This document shows, piece by piece, positions 24,202-32,692 of a stretch of DNA of 37,073 nucleotides. The stretch is from Planctomycetaceae bacterium (GTDB lineage: Bacteria; Planctomycetota; Planctomycetia; Pirellulales; Thermoguttaceae), in assembly GCA_012719125.1 (NCBI GenBank), contig JAAYAY010000130.1, forward strand, positions 1 to 37,073, given 5' to 3'. The notes under the pieces were generated by a model. It did not search any database. It saw only the letters and a program-made list of their open reading frames with translations, and was not told where the DNA came from. The stretch's first letter is position 1. Every line of letters starts with the position of its first letter. Position numbers and translations under genes: made by a program.

Positions 24202-26295
24202 CTATTCTTCCACCGCCACAACCTGCACCGCATCAACCACCACGTAGCCGTCCGTCCCCTCATTCGAAACGGTCACGTCATATTCTTGCCCCTGCGCGAA
24301 CTCGAAACTTCCCAGGGGCTCGAACAGCCGATCGATCTTCGGGACGTTCTTCTGGTTCACCTGGATCTTCGCCTCACCGCCCGCGTGGCGAACCGTGACG
24401 GGGACGTTCGTAGCCCGGTTCGGGTTGACCGGATAGCCGATTCGCACCTCGTACCGGCCTGACTTCTCGACCGCAAAGCGATACCGAGCCGTCTGCCGGC
24501 CTTTATCCTGATTGCCGTCGTGATGATACCCGGCAGCGACAAACGGACCGATCGCTCGCCCGGCGGTATCGAAGCCTACGAGTTCCGCCTCGTCGTCGTC
24601 GACCGCGATTCCGGGCAGCGATTGAGGGTCTACCCCCACAGGCCCGGCCGATTTGTTGGGTCCGGTCCACTCCAGAATCTGCCCGTCGGCCAGCAGTCGC
24701 TCGCGCAGCCGGGCGTAGTCGACCTGCTGCACCGCCACATCCTGCTCGATGGCCTGAGCGGCGGCCGTGGCGGCCGACTGGCCGAGGACCATAAACACCG
24801 GCTCCATGCGGATCGACCCGTAGGCGATGTGCGATGCGGAAAGACAGATTGGCACGAGCAGGTTGGAACACTCGCCGGCCTTGGGGATGATCGAGCGGTA
24901 GCTGACCGGATAGGGCGAGAATCCACCGACCTCGACGTCGCCCTCGTTGCGCACCTCGCCCTCCGCGTTGACGTAACGCTGGGTGTTGTGGGAATCCATC
25001 CCGTAGGCTCCCAGCCCGACGGGATCCTCCGCCACTTCGCGGCCCTGGCAGTTGTGCTGGGTCATCACATAATCGCTCACCATCCGCCGCGCCTCGCGGA
25101 CGTAAAGCTGGTCCTGCCAGCCGTTCCGTTCGGTGAACTCGTCGCGGCACATGCCCCAGCGGGCGACCTCGCTACGAATCGGATCGGGCACACGGGGATG
25201 GTTGGCCAGAGTCCACATCAAGCCCTGCTGGTAGAGCCGGTGCCGGGCCAGGATCCTCTCGCGCTGTTCGTACGACGCCTCGGGATAGTCGTAGTTCTGG
25301 CCGATGAAGTCGGTCGAGAAGGCCGTGCGATTATTGGTGTCGGTCTTGCGGTTGGGCATCGCCGAGTTGATCCAGGGCATGCCCGCCTCGCCGGCTTCGA
25401 AATTACGAAGAAGGAGTTCGTACCAGAGCGGATCGTAACCCTCGGGCTTGTGAAAGGGGATGCGATTGTCGGGATGGTCCGTCAGGCACATGCGGAAGCA
25501 GTAGGCCTGCACCCGCCGATCGCCCGATCCCTCCTCGCCAGGTCCGTCGGGATCGAGGAACGGAAGCAGACCGTTTTCGGGCTTGCCCTTCTCGACGTAA
25601 GGATCGACGCCCGGCACGAACTGATGATAGCGGGCTTGAGCCGTCTGCACCCCGTTCAGGGTCTCATCGTATTGTGAATTGGCCTCTCGCCCGACCGCGT
25701 AGCTTACCCTGGCCGCCGCCATGAGGTCGCCTTCGTAGGTCGCGTCAATGAACATCTTCGCGCGAAACGTCCGCCCCGACTCCATGCGAATGGACACGAT
25801 GCGCCAGGGAATCGACCGAGTCGTCGCCACGCCCGACTCGCGATCCAACCGCTCGCCGTAGACGACCTCCACTCCGTGATCCTTCACCCACGTGTCGTAG
25901 ATCTTGAGTGCGGCGCTCGGCTCGAAGGTCCACATGGCGTCTTCGCCGGCCGAGGTCCGCGTCTGGCCGCTGTCCATGTACTGGTCGCGAGACTGCCAAT
26001 TCCAGGCGGCCGGATCGTCATAGTGCGTGCGAACGTCGCGATAGAACTGGCGAGCCAGGCCGCCGATCGCCGCCTTGTTGCCGATGTCGGTCTGCCCCAA
26101 CCCGCCGGTGGTAAGTCCGCCGAGCCGGTGGGTCGGTTCGATGACCACCACAGATTTGCCCATCTTCCGGGTTTGCACGGCCGCGGCCACACCGGCCGAG
26201 GTGCCGCCGTAAATCACCAGGTCGTAGACAGGTTCGGCCGCCTGGATGCTTACGGCGGCCAGAAGGTTCATGATCGCGAAGCTGAGGTGTCGCAT
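24202..26295 (-). CDS. Exported FAD-dependent oxidoreductase with golvesin-like C-terminal domain
   Basis: A 697-residue protein. A signal peptide (MRHLSFAIMNLLAAVSIQAAE) leads to the FAD-binding motif VIYGGTSAGVAAA at 27-39 and a downstream LGGLTTGGLGQTD loop, typical of the exported planctomycete FAD_oxidored proteins (PF12831). The flavoprotein part continues to about 560, with SRDQYMDSGQTR, IDATYEGDLMAAARVSYAVG and GMDSHNTQRYV. From about 580 a C-terminal domain contains RYRFAVEKSGRYEVRIGY and VPVTVRHAGGEAKIQVNQ, then GSFEFAQGQEYDVTVSNEG, matching the golvesin/Xly carbohydrate-binding domain. It may oxidise a glycan end or a secondary metabolite on the cell surface. It is separate in sequence from the protein at 4098-6920, which carries a discoidin-like tail instead. 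No ribosome site is strong. Confidence 0.88.
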   Translation of the reverse strand: MRHLSFAIMNLLAAVSIQAAEPVYDLVIYGGTSAGVAAAVQTRKMGKSVVVIEPTHRLGGLTTGGLGQTDIGNKAAIGGLARQFYRDVRTHYDDPAAWNWQSRDQYMDSGQTRTSAGEDAMWTFEPSAALKIYDTWVKDHGVEVVYGERLDRESGVATTRSIPWRIVSIRMESGRTFRAKMFIDATYEGDLMAAARVSYAVGREANSQYDETLNGVQTAQARYHQFVPGVDPYVEKGKPENGLLPFLDPDGPGEEGSGDRRVQAYCFRMCLTDHPDNRIPFHKPEGYDPLWYELLLRNFEAGEAGMPWINSAMPNRKTDTNNRTAFSTDFIGQNYDYPEASYEQRERILARHRLYQQGLMWTLANHPRVPDPIRSEVARWGMCRDEFTERNGWQDQLYVREARRMVSDYVMTQHNCQGREVAEDPVGLGAYGMDSHNTQRYVNAEGEVRNEGDVEVGGFSPYPVSYRSIIPKAGECSNLLVPICLSASHIAYGSIRMEPVFMVLGQSAATAAAQAIEQDVAVQQVDYARLRERLLADGQILEWTGPNKSAGPVGVDPQSLPGIAVDDDEAELVGFDTAGRAIGPFVAAGYHHDGNQDKGRQTARYRFAVEKSGRYEVRIGYPVNPNRATNVPVTVRHAGGEAKIQVNQKNVPKIDRLFEPLGSFEFAQGQEYDVTVSNEGTDGYVVVDAVQVVAVEE

Positions 26296-26786
26296 GGCAG
26301 GTCTGGTCTTTTGTGGGAATCGTGAAGAGTGTCATCGCGCGACGATCTGTCGATTGTATGCCCGCGAAAGGTCGAATTCCATGCCGGAGCTGTTCCGGTC
26401 CGGGGAACTACAAAGTAGCAGGCACGCTCCGCCGTGCCGTCCGCAGAACTGCCGGAAACCCCGATTTCCCGCCAGCGGCGTTCGGAGAGTGCCGGCCACT
26501 TTCCTGCCACAAGAGGACTTTGCCGTTCTTCTGCTGTTCCGGTCCGGAGCGGTGTTCGCGAGGAGCGACCGATTGATCCGTTTCGAGACTTCTGGCACGT
26601 GAATTGCTCCCAATTCGGATTGGAGTGAGTGGATGCGACTCAATTCGGGGATTTTCGATGGGAATCGCCGTCCTTGTCGGCAGACCACGAATCCGAGGTA
26701 TGAAGAATCTGCACGCTGCACGAACCTTGTGGCGTGCAAGTCTTGCAGGGTGCCTCTTCCGTGAACTCAGAATGGAGGAAAAGAAG
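26296..26786. other. 491-base gap between divergent genes, with repeat structure
   Basis: The gap lies between the FAD oxidoreductase and the Gly/Arg-rich protein gene. It contains a 15-bp direct repeat, GCTGTTCCGGTCCGG, at 26389-26403 and 26533-26547, and an inverted pair between them (see the repeat entry). A -10-like TACAAT on the minus strand at 26358-26353 may serve the FAD gene, but no -35 accompanies it. The remaining sequence up to 26786 shows no coding evidence. Confidence 0.55.
26389..26547. repeat. Element bounded by a 15-bp direct repeat and containing inverted repeats
   Basis: GCTGTTCCGGTCCGG occurs at 26389-26403 and again at 26533-26547. Inside lie GGCACGCTCCG (26421-26431) and CGGAGAGTGCC (26483-26493), reverse complements at 10 of 11 positions, and a GGAAA/TTTCC hairpin (26454-26469). 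This is the anatomy of a small non-autonomous repeat with duplicated flanks, but it could also be two decayed copies of one unit. Confidence 0.55.
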
Positions 26787-27425
26787 ATGAAAAGGGCAAG
26801 CATAACGATGTTGGCTTTGGCCGTTTGTGCTCTGGTTACCCCGGCGGCCCTGGCGCAGCGGGGCGTGGGGGAGTCGGAAGGGGTCGCCCGCAAGACCGTG
26901 CTTCCCAAAACCGTGACTCTCGAGGGCACGGTGGTCAAGGTGGAGACCGGTCCGTGCGAGAACACGACCGGTCGCGCATTCACGGGGACCCATTTTCTCC
27001 TGGAGAACTCGAAGGGCAAGACGCTCAACGTTCATCTTGGCCCGGCGGGGATCGTCGACTTTGTCGCCAAGGAACTGACCAAGGGCAAGAAGGTCAAGGT
27101 GGAGGCCTTTCGCACCGAGCAGATGAAAGAGAATCACTATGTCGCCCGTGCGATCACCTGTGACGGCCGGGCGGTGACGCTCCGCAACGCGTCGCTGCAA
27201 CCGGCCTGGGCCGGCGGTGCCGGGATGGCGGCAGACGCCCGCGGATGGCCTGCCGGTTCGCCCGGACGCGGCGCCGGCCCTGGGTGGGGACGCGGCTACG
27301 GTCGAGGCAGAGGCGCCGGTTGGGGCCGCGGCCAAGGCGGCGGCGGTTACCGAGCCGGGGCCGGGCAATGTCCGCGATTCGGAGCTTGGTATCCGGTTGA
27401 AGAGCCTGAGCCGAAGACCAACTGA
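26787..27425 (+). CDS. Secreted protein with Gly/Arg-rich tail
   Basis: A 212-residue protein with a clear signal peptide (MKRASITMLALAVCALVTPA then ALAQ). The next ~100 residues (LPKTVTLEGTVVKVETGP, THFLLENSKGKTLNVHLGP, KGKKVKVEAFRTEQMK, YVARAI) look like a small beta barrel of the OB kind. The last ~70 residues are low complexity, with GRGAGPGWGRGYGRGRGAGW, and end acidic. Similar Gly/Arg/Trp tails occur on secreted proteins of unknown function in metal-rich and anaerobic bacteria. GGAGG eight bases before the ATG at 26787 decides the start; longer frames go back to 26604. It is convergent with the sulfatase, with only 8 bases between the stops. Function unknown. Confidence 0.72.
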   Translation: MKRASITMLALAVCALVTPAALAQRGVGESEGVARKTVLPKTVTLEGTVVKVETGPCENTTGRAFTGTHFLLENSKGKTLNVHLGPAGIVDFVAKELTKGKKVKVEAFRTEQMKENHYVARAITCDGRAVTLRNASLQPAWAGGAGMAADARGWPAGSPGRGAGPGWGRGYGRGRGAGWGRGQGGGGYRAGAGQCPRFGAWYPVEEPEPKTN

Positions 27426-27433
27426 GGCGAGTG

Positions 27434-28834
27434 CTACTCGCTCTTCTGCCGTTTGTTCGCAGCGACGGGGAAGGGTCTGCTCCAGTCGAGCCAGGCTTGG
27501 TGGAGTCTCTCGGTCAATTCCGGTTCCGCGTCGGCCAGATCATTCGTTTCACCCAGATCGTTTTCCAGATCGAACAGCCGGACTCTCCCTTTGCCCCAGG
27601 ATTCGATCAGGAGCTTCCACTGCTTGTGGCGAACGGCGCCGCCCGCGTAAGGCTTCCAGAACAACATGTCGTGGGGATCGCCGGTCTTCTCGCCCGTGAG
27701 GTAGGGGAGAAGATCGACGCCGTCGAGTTGCGTGCTTTCGGCAATCTTGGCTCCGGCTGCCGCGCAGAAGGTTGGATACAGATCGAGCGTGCTGACGGGT
27801 CGCGTGTAGATCCGGCCGGCTTCGAGCCGGGCAGGCCAGCGGAGGACAAAAGGCACGCGAATTCCTCCTTCTTGACACTGCGCCTTGTGGCCGCTCAAGG
27901 GACCGGCCGAGCCAAGTAGCGTTTCTTTGGGCCAATCGTCGCGCCAGCCCTTCAGGTAGTTCGACCCGCGAGCCGGGCCATTGTCGCTGACAAGTGCCAC
28001 GATCGTATTCTCCTCCAGCCCGGCGTCGCGCAGCTTGTCGAGCACACGACCGACGTTCTCATCGAGCGAGGCGACCATGGCCGCATAGAGCCGGTTCGGC
28101 TCGTGTTCGACGTGCCGGAACTCGGCCTCGTATTTCTTGTCGGCCTGGAGCGGCGTGTGCGGGGCGTTGTAGGCCAGGTAGAGGAAGAAGGGTTCTGCGG
28201 CGTGCCGTTCGAGGAAATCGACGGCATGGCGGGTGAGCCGATCGGTCAAGTACTCGGCGTCCGGTCGCGGCGGCCCCCAGCCGTGAGACTCCACTTGAAA
28301 GTCGGGGCCGTCGACTCCCAGATAGACGCCCTCTTCATTCGGATAGTAGGCCCCCTTCCAGATCATCACGGCAAAGGCCTCGTCCACGTAGGGGCGAGCG
28401 TCGGACGTGATGTTCCACTTCCCCACGTGGCCCGTCTTGTAGCCGGCAGCGGACAGGGCCTGGGGCATCAGCTTCTGCGACTCGGGCAGGTCCAGTCCGT
28501 ACTTCGCCCACAGGTCGTCGTTCCAGTAGCAGCCGAATCGCTGTTGGTAGGCACCGGTCAGCAGGCCCATGCGGCTCGGTCCGCAGACGGGCGCCGTCAC
28601 GTAGCCGTCGGTGAAACGAACGCCGCCGGCAGCCAGTCGATCGATATTCGGGGTGGGAATGTCGCGTCCGCCGTAACAGCCCGGGTCGCCGTAGCCCATG
28701 TCGTCGACGTAGATCATGAGGATGTTGGGACGCGAAGGGGCCGGGGGCGAGGCGCCCTGCCCTGGTTGCGCACTCTGACAACTGAGCGACAGTCCCACCG
28801 AGAGAATCAGCAGCAGACGGATGGATCGGATCAT
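27434..28834 (-). CDS. Type I sulfatase, exported
   Basis: A 466-residue sulfatase of the alkaline-phosphatase superfamily. The N-terminus (MIRSIRLLLILSVGLSLSC) is a signal peptide with a possible, non-canonical lipoprotein cysteine at 19. RPNILMIYVDDMGYGDPGC (35-53) supplies the metal-binding aspartates. CGPSR at 84-88 is the formylglycine motif (C-x-P-x-R). GKWN at 138-141 replaces the usual GKWH, an atypical change. NAPHTPLQ, VSDNGP and CQEGGIRVP follow in normal order. It would hydrolyse sulfate esters of algal or animal polysaccharides after a formylglycine-generating enzyme modifies C84; no such maturase gene is in the window. The ATG at 28832-28834 has GGGAGC upstream. It is divergent from the APC permease (252 bases between starts). 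Firm as a sulfatase, unknown substrate. Confidence 0.94.
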   Translation of the reverse strand: MIRSIRLLLILSVGLSLSCQSAQPGQGASPPAPSRPNILMIYVDDMGYGDPGCYGGRDIPTPNIDRLAAGGVRFTDGYVTAPVCGPSRMGLLTGAYQQRFGCYWNDDLWAKYGLDLPESQKLMPQALSAAGYKTGHVGKWNITSDARPYVDEAFAVMIWKGAYYPNEEGVYLGVDGPDFQVESHGWGPPRPDAEYLTDRLTRHAVDFLERHAAEPFFLYLAYNAPHTPLQADKKYEAEFRHVEHEPNRLYAAMVASLDENVGRVLDKLRDAGLEENTIVALVSDNGPARGSNYLKGWRDDWPKETLLGSAGPLSGHKAQCQEGGIRVPFVLRWPARLEAGRIYTRPVSTLDLYPTFCAAAGAKIAESTQLDGVDLLPYLTGEKTGDPHDMLFWKPYAGGAVRHKQWKLLIESWGKGRVRLFDLENDLGETNDLADAEPELTERLHQAWLDWSRPFPVAANKRQKSE

Positions 28835-29086
28835 GAAGACAGCTCCCGGAACCGGTGAACGTCGGAAAAACTCGCGGATCGGCCTGTTCAGTATGATAAC
28901 TGAGCGACGGCGGAAATGCATGGGAGACTCGGCACCTGGCTGGTCGAGCCCTCCACGATGCCCCCTTCCGACGGCGATCCCTTTTCCCATGAGGGGAGTT
29001 GCGGTCTCCGGGTTGGGAAGACACAATCGTCGGTGTTGCTCAGAGTGCGAGCACTTCATCCTCGCATTTTCTTCCGGAGGTCCGTT

Positions 29087-30481
29087 GTGCAAGATACCCC
29101 CAAACGACAATTGACGCTGTTCGATTCCACCTGCTTGATCGTGGGGATTATTATCGGGGCCGGCATCTATGAAGTGGCTCCGATGGTCGCGGCGGGAACG
29201 TCGAATTGGTGGGGTTTCATGCTGATCTGGGTGGCGGGCGGCCTCCTCTCGCTGTGTGGGGCCCTTGGTTATGCCGAACTCGGTTCCGCCTATCCGCGAG
29301 AGGGTGGAGACTACGTCTACCTGAACCGCGCCTACGGCCCGTGGGCCGGCTTCCTCTTCGGCTGGATCCAATTGGTCGTGGTTCGCCCGGGCGATATCGT
29401 CGGTATGGCGTTCATCTTCGCCACCTATGCCAAGGAACTCTATGACCCGTTCTCGGGATGGATGGTCCCCTACCACCTGTTGCCATTGGAGGTCTACCGG
29501 CAGGCCGACGTGGCGGTCAGCCAACTCATGTACGCCGCCCTTGCCGTGATCGTGCTCACCGCCATCCACGTGATCGGAGTCCGTGAAGGCAAATGGACCC
29601 AGAACGTGCTCACGACCGTTAAGGCAATCGGCTTATTGATGATTGTGGCCGTGGCCTTCTTCGCTCCGGCCGATCGGGGTACGGGCACCGGCACGGTCAA
29701 CGCACTGCCCATGAGCCTGGCGCTCATCCTCGTCATGTTCACCTTCGGCGGGTGGAACGAGATGGCCTACGTGGCCGCCGAGGTGAAGGACTCCAGACGC
29801 AACATCGTTCGTGCCCTCGTACTGGGAACCAGCGCGGTCACGGTTCTCTATCTGCTTGTCAACGGAGCATTTCTCTATGCCCTGGGCTACGAGGGGGTGG
29901 CCAACTCGTCGGCCGTTGCCACCGACACGGTCTCGACACTGTTTCCGAAGGTTGGCGCCGGATTGATTGCCGGGCTCGTCTGCATCTCGGCGTTGGGAGC
30001 GACGAATGGTTTGATCTTCACGGGCGCACGGATCTCCTATGCCTTGGGAGCAGACCACCGTCCCTTCCGCCTGCTGGGCCGCTGGAACACCGGCACCGGA
30101 ACGCCGGTCCTCGCCCTGATCACCCAGGCAATCGTCGCGCTGGTCCTCATTGTCGTCCTGGGGTCGTTCGTCAACGCCATTCTCTACACCGCGGCCGTTG
30201 TCTACAGCTTCTACCTGGCAACCAGCCTGGCCGTGATCGTGCTGCGTTGGAAGGAACCGGACGTGGAACGCCCCTATCGCGTAAGCGGCTTCCCGGTGAC
30301 GACCTTGATCTTCAGCGCCGTCTGCGGATACCTGATCTACCGCGCCATCATCTACAAGCCGCAGGTGGCCGCGGCCGGGTGGATTATCCTGCTTGTCGGC
30401 CTGCCCATTTACTGGCTGTCGTCGAGAGCGGGCCGGGCGGTCCCAGAGACCCCCGAAAAGCCAAGCGACCAGGATCGCTGA
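29087..30481 (+). CDS. APC superfamily amino acid/polyamine permease
   Basis: A 464-residue inner-membrane transporter with about 12 hydrophobic segments. IVGIIIGAGIYEVAP in the first helix is the substrate-binding GxG-type break of APC transporters. LGYAELGSAYPREGGDYVYL in helix 3 and FGGWNEMAYVAAEVKD in helix 6-7 are the standard LAT/APC motifs. It imports or exchanges amino acids or amines with protons or a counter-substrate. A GTG at 29087 with GGAGG six bases upstream is the start; the frame extends upstream to 28916 without support. Divergent from the sulfatase, followed by ThuA 117 bases later. Substrate not predictable. Confidence 0.93.
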   Translation: MQDTPKRQLTLFDSTCLIVGIIIGAGIYEVAPMVAAGTSNWWGFMLIWVAGGLLSLCGALGYAELGSAYPREGGDYVYLNRAYGPWAGFLFGWIQLVVVRPGDIVGMAFIFATYAKELYDPFSGWMVPYHLLPLEVYRQADVAVSQLMYAALAVIVLTAIHVIGVREGKWTQNVLTTVKAIGLLMIVAVAFFAPADRGTGTGTVNALPMSLALILVMFTFGGWNEMAYVAAEVKDSRRNIVRALVLGTSAVTVLYLLVNGAFLYALGYEGVANSSAVATDTVSTLFPKVGAGLIAGLVCISALGATNGLIFTGARISYALGADHRPFRLLGRWNTGTGTPVLALITQAIVALVLIVVLGSFVNAILYTAAVVYSFYLATSLAVIVLRWKEPDVERPYRVSGFPVTTLIFSAVCGYLIYRAIIYKPQVAAAGWIILLVGLPIYWLSSRAGRAVPETPEKPSDQDR

Positions 30482-30517
30482 TCGTGCCGGCATATCGCCG
30501 GACCGGCCTGACTGTCT

Positions 30518-30546
30518 TTGCCACCCTCGAATTGGCCGGCTATACT
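30518..30546 (+). promoter_or_regulatory. Candidate sigma70-type promoter for the ThuA gene
   Basis: TTGCCA (30518-30523), a 17-base spacer and TATACT (30541-30546) precede the ThuA ATG by 52 bases. The -35 and -10 each match consensus at 5/6 positions, the best pair in the window. Confidence 0.5.
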
Positions 30547-30598
30547 GTGCCTTTGCGGATTCCATCGGACGATACCACCAACGAAAGGACAACCTTCC

Positions 30599-31351
30599 AT
30601 GCAAACCCGAAAAGCAGCTCTTCTGGTCATCGGATTGGCCCTGACCATGGCCTGCGGAGCCATGGCCGCGCAGGAACCCGACAAGATCCACGTGCTCCTG
30701 ATCGCCGGCGACGACGTGGGCCCCGCCCACAACTGGCGCGAGATCTCCGAATCGACCCGAGAGGTGCTGGTCGAGTCGGGCAAGTTCGACGTCCGCGTCT
30801 GCGAAACGCCGACCATCCTGGAATCCCCCGCGGCCCTGGCGGCCGCCGATGTGATCGTCCTGACCATGTTCAACAGAAGCCTGCCCACCATCAGCGATCA
30901 GGCAAAAGAAAACCTCCTGAACTTCGTCAAGGACGGCAAGGGCTTCTACGTCCAACACCTGGCCAGCGCCTCGTTCAAGGAATGGGATGAATTCGGCAAG
31001 CTCTGCGGGCGCAAGTGGGTCATGGGGACCTCCGGCCACGGCCCGCGCAGCGTGATCGCAGCGAAGATCGCCGACAAGGAACATCCGGTCACCAAGGGGC
31101 TCGACGACTTCCAGATCGACGACGAACTCTACGCCAAGCTCCAGGGCGACACGCCGATCCACGTGCTGGTCCAGGCCGACTCCGATTGGAGCAACGTGAC
31201 CGAGCCGCTCCTGTTCACCGTCGAGTACGGCAAAGGCCGGGTGATCCAAAACGCGTTCGGCCACGACGCCGTCGCCATCAAGAACCCGACCAACAAGAAG
31301 CTGATCTGCCGCTCGGTCGAGTGGGTCGCAACGGGAAAGGTCACCGAATAG
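30599..31351 (+). CDS. Exported ThuA domain protein
   Basis: A 250-residue protein with a signal peptide (MQTRKAALLVIGLALTMACG then AMAAQ). The ThuA fold (PF06283, class I glutamine amidotransferase-like) follows: HVLLIAGDDVGPAHNW, VIVLTMFNR, FVKDGKGFYVQHLASASF, GHGPRS, HPVTKGLDDFQIDDELY and FTVEYGKGRVIQNAFGHD. ThuA was named from trehalose utilisation in rhizobia; the molecular activity is unsettled, and planctomycete exported copies often sit near sugar oxidoreductases. The nucleophile cysteine of true glutamine amidotransferases is absent. AAAGGA lies upstream of the ATG. The gene has its own promoter candidate and is convergent with the beta-propeller gene. Confidence 0.9.
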   Translation: MQTRKAALLVIGLALTMACGAMAAQEPDKIHVLLIAGDDVGPAHNWREISESTREVLVESGKFDVRVCETPTILESPAALAAADVIVLTMFNRSLPTISDQAKENLLNFVKDGKGFYVQHLASASFKEWDEFGKLCGRKWVMGTSGHGPRSVIAAKIADKEHPVTKGLDDFQIDDELYAKLQGDTPIHVLVQADSDWSNVTEPLLFTVEYGKGRVIQNAFGHDAVAIKNPTNKKLICRSVEWVATGKVTE

Positions 31352-31393
31352 AGTCTTTCGTCAAAAGACGTACGCACCGTGCGCCCATCTTTG

Positions 31394-31558
31394 AAATTCG
31401 AAATGCGAAGCACGAGACCCGAAACAAACCCAGAATACGAATATCAAAGGCTCGAAACAAAACCGTGCGTGTCGGCACGAGTCTGTTCGTCAGGTTTGAG
31501 ACATCTGGATTTCAGGTTTTGAATTTGTTTAGGATTTCGGGTTTCGTATTTCGGATTT
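31394..31558. repeat. Imperfect inverted repeat, 65-base arms, AT-rich
   Basis: Bases 31394-31458 and the reverse complement of 31494-31558 align without gaps at about 43 of 65 positions, both reading like AAATYCGAAATRCGAA. The AT-rich block separates the convergent ThuA and propeller genes and may act as a bidirectional terminator or be a degenerate repeat element. Confidence 0.6.
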
Positions 31559-31577
31559 GGTTGCAGCCTTTTAGTGG

Positions 31578-32687
31578 TCAGCGAAAGACCTCGCGGCATT
31601 CCCAAAGATAGGCCGCTCGATCCGCCGTATCGGTCTCGCCGATGAAGATCCGGCCGTCGTTGGCGATGCACATGTCGTGCGCGATGAATAGCGGGATGCC
31701 TGTTTCCTCGTCGCGGAGATGGCCGAACACTTCAAAGGCGTGCTCCTGGCGGTCGTAGGCGAACAGCCAGGTCTGCCCCATGTGCCCGGCGACGCCGTAC
31801 AAGCGGCCGTCCGGCCCGATCTCCAGCACCGACATCCGCTTGCCGGGCGTCGGCTTGCCCAGGTATTCCACTTCGGCAGTCTGCGCATCGATCCTCACCA
31901 GGCTGCCCGTGGTCATGCCGATGTAGATGAACCCGTCGCCGCCGTTGAGACTCATGTCGATGGGGCCCATCCCGGGGAACATCAGGCTGACGCCCTCCTC
32001 GGCATTCGGCAACCCGTGGTAGAAGAAGTGGATGCGATTCTCGTCGGGATCGTATTTGAAGAGATGATGCGTCCGCGAACTCCACGTCGACCACGCGCAC
32101 CCGCTGTCGTCGACGGCCATCAGATGAGGCAGACAGCCGACATACTGCTCGAACCGCGTTTCCCGCGAGTGAATATCGAAAGCAAAAAACCGGAACACGG
32201 GATAGCTGACCCCGTAAATCAAGCCCCGCGACTCATCCAGGCTGATGGTCTGGATGTAGTCGGGTGGAACCGGCCGACCCAGGAAGTCGTATTCGCTCTC
32301 GGCGAAATCGTAGCGGAAGATCCGCCCCCCCGGCGCAGCCAGCCGGTCGTCCTCGCGGTGGAGCCCTGCCGTGGCGCCGTAGACGCTTCCGTCGCCTGCC
32401 AGGCAAAGCGAACGGTGAATCTTGATCTCGTATTGTTCGCTTACCGACGGATAATCGAGCGAGTGCCACGATTGATCGGCCGGATCGAACTCGTACATCA
32501 GGTCGGTATCGAAAGCCGTCAGGCCGCAGACGACCCGCCGGCGTTCGGGATGGTAAAGCAGACTGGTCGTGGAGATGAGATTTCGCTTCCAGTCGGGTTC
32601 GGCCACGAATTGGCGGTAGCCCAGCGTGGCCAACGGCACAGCGACAGGCTTGCTCAGTTCGCGAAGGCGATGCGCGATGACTTTCAT
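31578..32687 (-). CDS. Beta-propeller protein of unknown function
   Basis: A 369-residue protein built from repeating 45-50 residue units such as YHPERRRVVCGLTAFDTDLM, LAGDGSVYGATAGL, DESRGLIYGVSYPVFRFFAF and GPDGRLYGVAGHMGQTWLFA, the DGxxYGxt pattern of a six- or seven-bladed propeller (SMP-30/NHL/PQQ-like). It has no signal peptide, so it is probably cytoplasmic. Several His and Asp residues occur but no catalytic set is clear. The ATG at 32685-32687 has GGAG nine bases upstream. It begins 5 bases after the stop of the sodium:solute symporter, so the two are almost certainly cotranscribed, suggesting it acts on or senses the transported solute. Confidence 0.82.
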   Translation of the reverse strand: MKVIAHRLRELSKPVAVPLATLGYRQFVAEPDWKRNLISTTSLLYHPERRRVVCGLTAFDTDLMYEFDPADQSWHSLDYPSVSEQYEIKIHRSLCLAGDGSVYGATAGLHREDDRLAAPGGRIFRYDFAESEYDFLGRPVPPDYIQTISLDESRGLIYGVSYPVFRFFAFDIHSRETRFEQYVGCLPHLMAVDDSGCAWSTWSSRTHHLFKYDPDENRIHFFYHGLPNAEEGVSLMFPGMGPIDMSLNGGDGFIYIGMTTGSLVRIDAQTAEVEYLGKPTPGKRMSVLEIGPDGRLYGVAGHMGQTWLFAYDRQEHAFEVFGHLRDEETGIPLFIAHDMCIANDGRIFIGETDTADRAAYLWECREVFR

Positions 32688-32692
32688 CGTAC

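Noticed and set aside
29633-31264. 543-codon minus-strand frame
   Set aside because: It is antisense to the APC permease and ThuA genes, both well supported.
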